Source of the DNA: JAKEGN01 sp964465665
GTDB lineage: Bacteria > Pseudomonadota > Gammaproteobacteria > Steroidobacterales > Woeseiaceae
Assembly (NCBI GenBank): GCA_964465665.1
Contig: CAYXKM010000061.1
Coordinates: 1 to 9,734, forward strand
DNA length: 9,734 nt
Direction: 5' to 3'
The notes below the pieces were generated by a model. The model made no database searches and was not told the origin of the DNA. It worked only from the letters and a program-made list of their open reading frames with translations. Of this stretch, positions 1 through 4,792 are shown one piece after another (position 1 is the stretch's first letter; every line of letters starts with the position of its first letter). The translations under genes and the position numbers were made by a program.

Positions 1-2057
1 ACGGCTTCGGCATCGAGTTCGAAGATAAACGCGTCCCTCCGAAGTCCCAGCCGTTTTGCAACGCCAGGATGGACCTTTCCGACATACCCTACTGCAGTGT
101 CATGCCGCCGGATCGCCGCCGATTGCCCGGACTGCAACAACACAATTTGTTCTGCCGAAAACGAAAAGTCATCGGCACAGCCGGTCAGTGCGAGCAACGC
201 CTCCACGTCGGATTTTATGTCAAAGAAATCGACCATCCGGGGCTTTTCTGCCCATTGTTCGCCGAGCGCCGGACCAACGACGAGTCCGGCGACTCGCATT
301 GTTTCAACCGGCGCACTCAATTTTCCATGGAACGACTTGCCGATTTCAAACAGGCGAACCCTGTCCTGCTGTCTGGACAGATTCATTTCCGCCGCAGCAA
401 GCATTCCGGCGCACAAACTGCTGCGCATGACAGCCATCTCGGACGATATCGGATTGCTCAGAACCAGTTCCGACGAGTGGCCGGTCAGCAACCGGTCAGT
501 ATCCGGATCGACGAAACTGTAGGTGACTACCTCGAAGTAGTCGCGCGCGACCAGAGTATCAGCGACCAGCTCCAGGTTCGTGTAACCTTCTGTCACGTCT
601 GCAAGCGGCAGCTCCGCAGTTTCGGTTCGCTCCGGAATGCGGTCATAGCCAAAAATCCGAGCGACTTCTTCAATCAGGTCGTGCTCGATCCTCAGGTCAG
701 AGCGGAAAGCCGGAACCCGCGTACGCCAGCCGTTGCCCTGCGGCTCAAAATCGATCTGCAAGGACTTGAATATCCGCTCTACCTCGCCGGGTTCCACTTC
801 GGTACCAAGCAACCGGGAGAGCTGCGACCGCCGCAGCCGTATGTCGACCGGCTGCGGCATGTACCGCTTATCAAGCACGTCGATCAGTGGGCCTGCAGCG
901 CCCCCGGCTAAGTCCAGCAACAGTTCGGTGGCGCGGTCAATAGCCCTGCCCTGCAGTCCCGGATCCACGCCACGCTCGAAACGCAAGGCCGCATCCGTGT
1001 GCAGCGCATAACGTCTGGCCCGGCCGGCGATGACGTTCTGGGGCCAGAAAGCAGCTTCCAGGAATACATTCCTGGTCAGGCCTGAAACTGCCGTCGAGCG
1101 GCCACCCATGATCCCGGCAAGGCCAATAGCGCCCGATTCGTCGCTCACAACCAGCGTGTCCTCGCTTAGCTCGACCTCGCGGTCGTCGAGTAGCACCAGC
1201 TTCTCGCCCGGTCGCGCGAACCGCGGCCGGATCGGCCCCATAAGTCGGTCTTGATCATAAGCGTGCAATGGTTGTCCGAGTTCGAGCATGACGTAGTTGG
1301 TCACATCGACTACCGGGTGTATGGATCGAAGACCGGCGCGCCTCAACCGCTCCTTCATCCACAACGGACTCTCGGCGTCGGCATTGATGTCGCGTATGAT
1401 CCGACCGGCAAACCGTGGGCATGCAGCAGGTGTGTTGACAACGACCGGATAAACGTTCTCGATTGTTACGGCCACTTGCGGCGCGCTGCGGATCGTCAGT
1501 GCAGTCCTGGTCACTGCAGACAGGTCCCGGGCGAGTCCTGCGACGCTGAAACAGTCACCACGATTTGGCGTCAGGTTTACGTCCAGAATTGCATCCGGCA
1601 AAGAAAGGTAGCTGGCGAGATCTGCGCCTGTCGCCGCGTCGGGCGGTAAATCGATGATCCCGTCAGACTCATCGCCGATCCCGAGTTCGATCGGCGAGCA
1701 CAGCATGCCGTTTGACTCGATCCCGCGTATGGTCGATCGACGCAGTATCATTCCGTTCGGCAATTTGACGCCGGGGGCCGCATAGGCTGCTTTCATGCCC
1801 TGTCGCACATTCGGCGCGCCGCAGACAACCATTACGTTAGCGCCGTCGCTCGTGCGAACTTCGCAAACACTCAGTTTGTCGGCATTCGGATGCTTTGAAA
1901 CCGAAGTGACTTCCGCCACCAGAACGCCCTTGAGATCGGCACCCTCAACTTCAATGTCATCGACTTCATGGCCTGCCATCGTCAGGTGATGTGCGAGCGC
2001 GGCGGAATCAAGTTGCGGATTCACCCAATCGCGAAGCCAGTTTTCAGAAAACTTCAT
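1..2057 (-). CDS. pheT: Phenylalanyl-tRNA synthetase beta subunit, C-terminus cut by window edge
   Basis: This is the beta chain of the cytoplasmic alpha2-beta2 enzyme that charges tRNA-Phe; it binds the tRNA and edits mischarged Tyr-tRNA-Phe. The reading frame is open from the ATG at 2057 to the left edge, giving about 685 codons of a protein that is about 795 residues in E. coli. It starts MKFSENWLRDWVNP. A tRNA-binding OB-fold follows at about residues 40-150, with HPNADKLSVCEV. Then come the B3/4 editing domain (about 210-370, including the HAYD motif), the B5 domain (about 400-470) and the catalytic-like core. The C-terminal anticodon-binding (FDX-ACB) domain lies outside the window. I read the whole frame and saw no stop or frameshift. 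It begins 12 bases after the pheS stop with a weak GGTGG ribosome binding site, so it is surely cotranscribed with pheS. Identity is very secure. Confidence 0.97.
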   Translation of the reverse strand, partial: MKFSENWLRDWVNPQLDSAALAHHLTMAGHEVDDIEVEGADLKGVLVAEVTSVSKHPNADKLSVCEVRTSDGANVMVVCGAPNVRQGMKAAYAAPGVKLPNGMILRRSTIRGIESNGMLCSPIELGIGDESDGIIDLPPDAATGADLASYLSLPDAILDVNLTPNRGDCFSVAGLARDLSAVTRTALTIRSAPQVAVTIENVYPVVVNTPAACPRFAGRIIRDINADAESPLWMKERLRRAGLRSIHPVVDVTNYVMLELGQPLHAYDQDRLMGPIRPRFARPGEKLVLLDDREVELSEDTLVVSDESGAIGLAGIMGGRSTAVSGLTRNVFLEAAFWPQNVIAGRARRYALHTDAALRFERGVDPGLQGRAIDRATELLLDLAGGAAGPLIDVLDKRYMPQPVDIRLRRSQLSRLLGTEVEPGEVERIFKSLQIDFEPQGNGWRTRVPAFRSDLRIEHDLIEEVARIFGYDRIPERTETAELPLADVTEGYTNLELVADTLVARDYFEVVTYSFVDPDTDRLLTGHSSELVLSNPISSEMAVMRSSLCAGMLAAAEMNLSRQQDRVRLFEIGKSFHGKLSAPVETMRVAGLVVGPALGEQWAEKPRMVDFFDIKSDVEALLALTGCADDFSFSAEQIVLLQSGQSAAIRRHDTAVGYVGKVHPGVAKRLGLRRDAFIFELDAEA

Positions 2058-2069
2058 CGCGCCACCCGA

Positions 2070-3101
2070 CTAGCGGAGCTGCCGGAGAAACTGCAGGTCA
2101 TTCTCGAAAAATGACCTCAGATCGGTAACGCCGTATCGGAGCATCGCAAGTCGCTCGACGCCCATGCCGAATGCATAGCCTGTGAACTCTTCTGCATCGA
2201 TACCGGCGCTTTCGAGTACGTTGGGATGCACCATGCCGCAACCGAGTATCTCCAGCCATTTTCCTTCAGCCCACAGGACATCGACCTCGGCCGATGGCTC
2301 GGTAAACGGAAAATATGACGGCCGGAACCGCAGCTCTGCGTCGCGCTCGAAGAATCGCTCCACGAACTGGTGCAAAACTGCCTTGAGATTGGCAAAGCTG
2401 ATGTTGCGACCGATGACAAGGCCTTCGACCTGGTGAAACATCGGTGTGTGCGTCTGATCGGAATCGCAGCGATACACCCGTCCCGGCGCAATAATTCGAA
2501 TCGGCACTCCCTCCTCGACCATCGAGCGTATCTGGACCGGTGATGTGTGAGTTCGCAACAGCTTTCCACCGGGGAAGTAGAACGTGTCGTGCATTGCCCG
2601 CGCCGGATGATTCTCCGGAATATTCAGCGCAGTGAAATTATGGAAGTCGTCCTCGATGTCAGGACCCGAACGCACACCGAAACCGGCGTTCGTGAACATT
2701 CGCGCGATCCGGGCCATCGTCCGGGTCACCGGGTGCCGCCCACCTATTGACAGACCGCGCCCTGGCAACGTGACATCGATCGCGTCCATACGAAGCCTTG
2801 CTTCGAGCGTCTGCTGCTCGAGGACCTCTCGGCGCCCGTCTATAAGCGTCTGCACCTCGTTCTTGACCCGATTGAATTCCTGGCCGGCTGCAGGCCGCTG
2901 CTCGGCCGGCAGCTCGCTCAGATTCTTCAGGCCTGCGGTGATCGCCCCCTTCTTTCCAAGAAAAGCGACTCGCACCGCATCGAGTGCCGCAAGATCGGCG
3001 GCATTCCGGATCTGAATTTTGGCCGCCGCCAAAAGTTCGCTAGGTCCCCGCATGAATCGGCTGAACTGTCCCGACTGGTCGGCGGCGATCGCCGCGACCA
3101 T
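2070..3101 (-). CDS. pheS: Phenylalanyl-tRNA synthetase alpha subunit
   Basis: This is the catalytic alpha chain of phenylalanyl-tRNA synthetase, a class II enzyme that joins phenylalanine to tRNA-Phe using ATP. As drawn it has 343 residues. The N-terminal coiled-coil arm is followed by LPGR at 112-115, HPVTRT near 123, DDFHNF at 151-156, a motif 2 region at about 207-230 (GRVYR, then FHQVEG) and motif 3, GMGVERLAMLRYG, starting near 312. The start is uncertain. ATG 3101 gives 16 residues that do not match the E. coli N-terminus, while the ATG at 3053 (residue 17, MRGPSELLAAAK) gives exactly 327 residues, the E. coli length. Neither has a convincing Shine-Dalgarno sequence. With the upstream ATG the gap to rplT is 12 bases; with the downstream one it is 60. 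I see no pheM-like leader peptide or terminator hairpin in front, so expression probably depends on the infC operon. Confidence 0.96.
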   Translation of the reverse strand: MVAAIAADQSGQFSRFMRGPSELLAAAKIQIRNAADLAALDAVRVAFLGKKGAITAGLKNLSELPAEQRPAAGQEFNRVKNEVQTLIDGRREVLEQQTLEARLRMDAIDVTLPGRGLSIGGRHPVTRTMARIARMFTNAGFGVRSGPDIEDDFHNFTALNIPENHPARAMHDTFYFPGGKLLRTHTSPVQIRSMVEEGVPIRIIAPGRVYRCDSDQTHTPMFHQVEGLVIGRNISFANLKAVLHQFVERFFERDAELRFRPSYFPFTEPSAEVDVLWAEGKWLEILGCGMVHPNVLESAGIDAEEFTGYAFGMGVERLAMLRYGVTDLRSFFENDLQFLRQLR

Positions 3102-3113
3102 ATCGGGTCAGAA

Positions 3114-3470
3114 CTAGGCGAGCGCCGCTTTTGCCTGAGCCGCTATCACGCCGAAGGCTTCCGGATCGTGTACTGCGATGTCAGAAAGCACTTTGCGATC
3201 GATTACCATCTGGGCTCGATTCATGCCGTTGATCAGCTTGCTGTACGACATGCCGTGCAATCGGGCTGCGGCATTGATGCGGGCAATCCAAAGTGCGCGG
3301 AACTCACGTTTGCGCTGGCGACGGTCACGATACTCGTACTGCCCGGCTTTGATGACGGCCTGTTTGGCAGCCCGGTACACCTTACTGCGCGCATTGTAGT
3401 AACCCTTCGCCTTACCGAGGATCTTTTTGTGGCGTGCGTTTGCTATAACGCCGCGTTTAACTCTTGCCAT
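3114..3470 (-). CDS. rplT: Large ribosomal subunit protein bL20
   Basis: Ribosomal protein L20 binds 23S rRNA early in assembly of the 50S subunit. The protein has 118 residues, the same length as in E. coli, and begins MARVKRGVIANARHKKIL. It has the typical basic N-terminal helix (YRDRRQRKREFRALWIARIN) followed by the globular C-terminal domain ending in AKAALA. The ATG at 3470 is preceded by GAGGAG, about 8 bases away. It starts 12 bases after the rpmI stop. In E. coli L20 is also the translational repressor of rpmI-rplT, acting on an RNA pseudoknot in the leader. I could not recognise that operator here, so feedback control is an expectation from the family only. Confidence 0.98.
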   Translation of the reverse strand: MARVKRGVIANARHKKILGKAKGYYNARSKVYRAAKQAVIKAGQYEYRDRRQRKREFRALWIARINAAARLHGMSYSKLINGMNRAQMVIDRKVLSDIAVHDPEAFGVIAAQAKAALA

Positions 3471-3482
3471 GTCTTGATCTCC

Positions 3483-3680
3483 TCAACTGTACGGGAGCAT
3501 GCGGCGCACGCCCTTGACGTCGCAATCTGCAACCTGCTGGGTCGATCCCAGCTGGCGCTTACGCTTCGACTTCTTCTTGGTGAGGATATGATTGAGGTGG
3601 GACTGGGCTCTTTTGAAGCCGCCCTTACCCGTCCGGCGGAAGCGCTTGGCAGCGCCCCGGTTGGTCTTCATTTTCGACAT
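3483..3680 (-). CDS. rpmI: Large ribosomal subunit protein bL35
   Basis: Ribosomal protein L35 is a small, very basic protein of the 50S subunit. The product has 65 residues, MSKMKTNRGAAKRFRRTGKG at the start and ending MLPYS, matching the family in length and in the RGAAKRF and HILTKK motifs. I chose the ATG at 3680 because GGAG stands 6 bases before it and because the family always starts M(P/S)K-K. A longer open frame reaches 3719, but its extra 13 residues are not conserved and the Shine-Dalgarno lies inside it. The gap to infC is 100 bases and shows no obvious separate promoter. Confidence 0.97.
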   Translation of the reverse strand: MSKMKTNRGAAKRFRRTGKGGFKRAQSHLNHILTKKKSKRKRQLGSTQQVADCDVKGVRRMLPYS

Positions 3681-3780
3681 TGTCATCTCCGATTTTCTAG
3701 CCATGCCGCGTACAGGCAATTGCGAGCCGCGGGAGGCGGGTATTAGCGTTTGTGCCCTTGCTGGCGCACTCGGCCGTTAC

Positions 3781-4299
3781 TCACTTTTTCTTTGGTGACA
3801 TGACCATGATCATCTGCCGCCCTTCCAGCTGCGGCGTCTGCTCTACGACACCAAATTCTTCCAGGTCATCCTTGACTCTGGCCAGAAGCTTCGCACCCAG
3901 TTCCTGATGCGCCATTTCCCTGCCTCTAAACCTTAAGGTGACCTTTGCTTTGTCACCGTCTTCGAGAAACTCAATGAGTTTCCTCAATTTGACTTTGTAA
4001 TCGCCGGCTTCCGTGCCAGGGCGAAACTTGATTTCCTTGACGTGCACCTGCTTTTGCTTGCGCTTGGCAGTCTGCGCTTTCTTGTTCAGTTCGAAGATGT
4101 ACTTGCCGAAGTCCATCACGCGGCAAACCGGCGGGTCGGCTGTCGGTGACACTTCGACAAGATCCAGCTCCTCGTCACGTGCTATTTGCAAAGCGGCTGA
4201 CAGTGACATGACGCCTGCCTGCTCCCCATCCGCTCCGATGACCCTGACCTTCGGCGCATCGATCTCTTCATTGCGCCTAACACGCTTTGTGGCTGCGAT
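3781..4299 (-). CDS. infC: Translation initiation factor IF-3 with ATC start codon
   Basis: IF3 binds the 30S subunit, keeps it apart from 50S, and rejects initiation complexes with the wrong tRNA or start codon. I place the start at the ATC at 4297-4299, giving 172 residues: (M)AATKRVRRNEEIDAPKVR at the N-terminus, then the N-domain with PPVCRVMDFGKY, a lysine-rich linker, and the C-domain with VKEIKFRPGT and FRGREMAH, ending PKKK. The family-conserved RRNEEI and VRVIGADGEQ stretches lie upstream of the first in-frame ATG (4209, residue 31). No ATG, GTG or TTG occurs between that ATG and the in-frame TAG at 4363-4365, so a standard start would remove 30 conserved residues. A strong GGAGG sits 8 bases before the ATC. 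A non-canonical AUU/AUC start is the known device by which IF3 represses its own synthesis. Confidence 0.95.
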   Translation of the reverse strand: MAATKRVRRNEEIDAPKVRVIGADGEQAGVMSLSAALQIARDEELDLVEVSPTADPPVCRVMDFGKYIFELNKKAQTAKRKQKQVHVKEIKFRPGTEAGDYKVKLRKLIEFLEDGDKAKVTLRFRGREMAHQELGAKLLARVKDDLEEFGVVEQTPQLEGRQMIMVMSPKKK

Positions 4300-4307
4300 C
4301 CTTGTAT

Positions 4308-4312
4308 CCTCC
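4308..4312 (-). promoter_or_regulatory. Strong ribosome binding site deciding the infC ATC start
   Basis: A perfect GGAGG is followed by 8 bases and then the ATC codon of infC. No conventional start codon lies at a suitable distance, so this site fixes the rare ATC as the initiator. It lies directly after the T-rich tail of the leader hairpin at 4327-4352. Confidence 0.85.
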
Positions 4313-4319
4313 GAACAAC

Positions 4320-4352
4320 AAAAATGCCGCGGTTTGCCAAAGCAGACCGCGG
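4320..4352 (-). terminator. Terminator-like hairpin in the infC leader (possible attenuator)
   Basis: On the minus strand the arms CCGCGGT (4352-4346) and ACCGCGG (4333-4327) form a 7-bp GC-rich stem. After a C-A mismatch it is extended by TGC/GCA around a TTTG loop. The 3' arm is followed by CA and five T residues, the layout of an intrinsic terminator. It lies only 8 bases before the infC Shine-Dalgarno, so any infC transcript starting upstream must cross it. It could be an attenuator, the 3' end of the tRNA-Val transcript with partial read-through, or a 5' protective stem-loop. The sequence does not decide between these. Confidence 0.6.
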
Positions 4353-4359
4353 GACGCGA

Positions 4360-4388
4360 ATTCTATAGAGGCAAAAGCAAGGAAACAA
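4360..4388 (-). promoter_or_regulatory. Predicted sigma-70 promoter for the infC operon
   Basis: On the minus strand TTGTTT (4388-4383) and TAGAAT (4365-4360, five of six consensus bases) are separated by exactly 17 bases. The predicted transcript would begin near 4353, at the foot of the leader hairpin, about 55 bases before the infC start. The -35 match is poor (three of six), so this is a candidate only. Confidence 0.45.
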
Positions 4389-4399
4389 GGCCTCGCGCA

Positions 4400-4424
4400 C
4401 CCGGAAATGACTGAAAATTCCGGG
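4400..4424. repeat. Inverted repeat upstream of the infC promoter
   Basis: CCCGGAA (4400-4406) and TTCCGGG (4418-4424) form a perfect 7-bp inverted repeat with an 11-base loop. On the plus strand it is followed by five A residues; on the minus strand it is preceded by five T residues and has no T tract after it, so it is not a standard terminator for the tRNA-Val transcript. It lies just upstream of the predicted -35 element of infC and might be a protein-binding site or an RNA stem. Confidence 0.4.
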
Positions 4425-4525
4425 AAAAATGCTGGATACCGGGTGAGTCACGAGTGCCGGTTTGGGGATAGTCGGGCCGTTATCGGCAGATGGGCACGGC
4501 GGCAACAGACTCGCCAATGCTGGTC

Positions 4526-4600
4526 TGGTGGGCGATGATGGTTTCGAACCAACGACCTCCACGATGTCAACGTGGCGCTCTACCCCTGAGCTAATCGCCC
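4526..4600 (-). tRNA. tRNA-Val (anticodon GAC)
   Basis: This 75-base gene folds into a full cloverleaf. The acceptor stem is GGGCGAT/ATCGCCC, the D arm GCTC/GAGC, and the anticodon stem CCACG/CGTGG with loop TTGACAT, giving anticodon GAC for the valine codons GUC and GUU. The T loop is TTCGAAA and the CCA end is encoded after an A discriminator. The T stem GTTGG/CCATC has one U-U mismatch at pair 50-64; all other stems are perfect. It lies between uvrB and infC on the same strand as both. Its first 18 bases are also present in two truncated tandem copies directly upstream. Confidence 0.95.
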
Positions 4601-4707
4601 CTCAAAAAATCCTGCCTTCGCTTGAATGCCCCTGAGCTAATCGCCCCTCAAAAAATCCTGCCTTCGCTTGAATGCCCCTGAGCTAATCGCCCCTCAAAAA
4701 ATCCTGC
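4583..4707 (-). repeat. 46-bp tandem repeat carrying the tRNA-Val 5' end
   Basis: A 33-base core occurs three times with identical sequence at 4583-4615, 4629-4661 and 4675-4707. The copies are separated by two identical 13-base spacers, so the period is 46. In the minus-strand reading the core is a leader GCAGGATTTTTTGAG followed by the first 18 bases of tRNA-Val, up to the D loop. Only the copy at 4583 continues into a complete tRNA. The other two stop at the GGGG of the D loop and run into the spacer. This looks like tandem duplication of a tRNA 5' end and its leader, and it lengthens the pre-tRNA leader to over 100 bases. Confidence 0.95.
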
Positions 4708-4739
4708 TGCCTCTATCCGGTCTGGCCGGCGGGCGCACA

Positions 4740-4768
4740 AAGATACTGAAGGCCTACTTCGCCTGCAA
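4740..4768 (-). promoter_or_regulatory. Predicted promoter of tRNA-Val
   Basis: On the minus strand TTGCAG (4768-4763) and TATCTT (4745-4740) are 17 bases apart. They are followed by a GC-rich discriminator, GCGCCC, as is usual for tRNA promoters under stringent control. It lies between the uvrB stop and the tandem repeats. The matches to consensus are partial (three and four of six), and read-through from uvrB is also possible. Confidence 0.4.
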
Positions 4769-4792
4769 GGCTTCCTGTGACGATCCGGCTGC

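Noticed and set aside
69..911. Long open frame on the plus strand (280 codons) across pheT
   Set aside because: It is antisense to a continuous, well-conserved pheT frame and its translation resembles no protein family; it is a shadow of the GC-rich codon pattern.
3681..3719. N-terminal extension of rpmI by 13 residues
   Set aside because: The Shine-Dalgarno lies inside it and the family starts at the later ATG (3680).
3706..3732. Small inverted repeat (CCGCG/CGCGG, 17-base loop) before rpmI as a possible L20 operator
   Set aside because: The stem is short and I cannot match it to the known L20 pseudoknot; comparison with relatives would be needed.
4182..4562. 126-codon minus-strand open frame between tRNA-Val and infC
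   Set aside because: It begins inside the tRNA, runs through the promoter and hairpin and overlaps infC in another frame; no domain is visible.
4583..4707. CRISPR-like array
   Set aside because: The spacers are identical to each other and the core is a tRNA 5' end, so this is a simple tandem duplication.
4708..4792. Terminator for uvrB
   Set aside because: Only imperfect stems are present (around GAAGCC/GGCCTTC), and the T6 tract further on belongs to the tandem repeat rather than following a stem.
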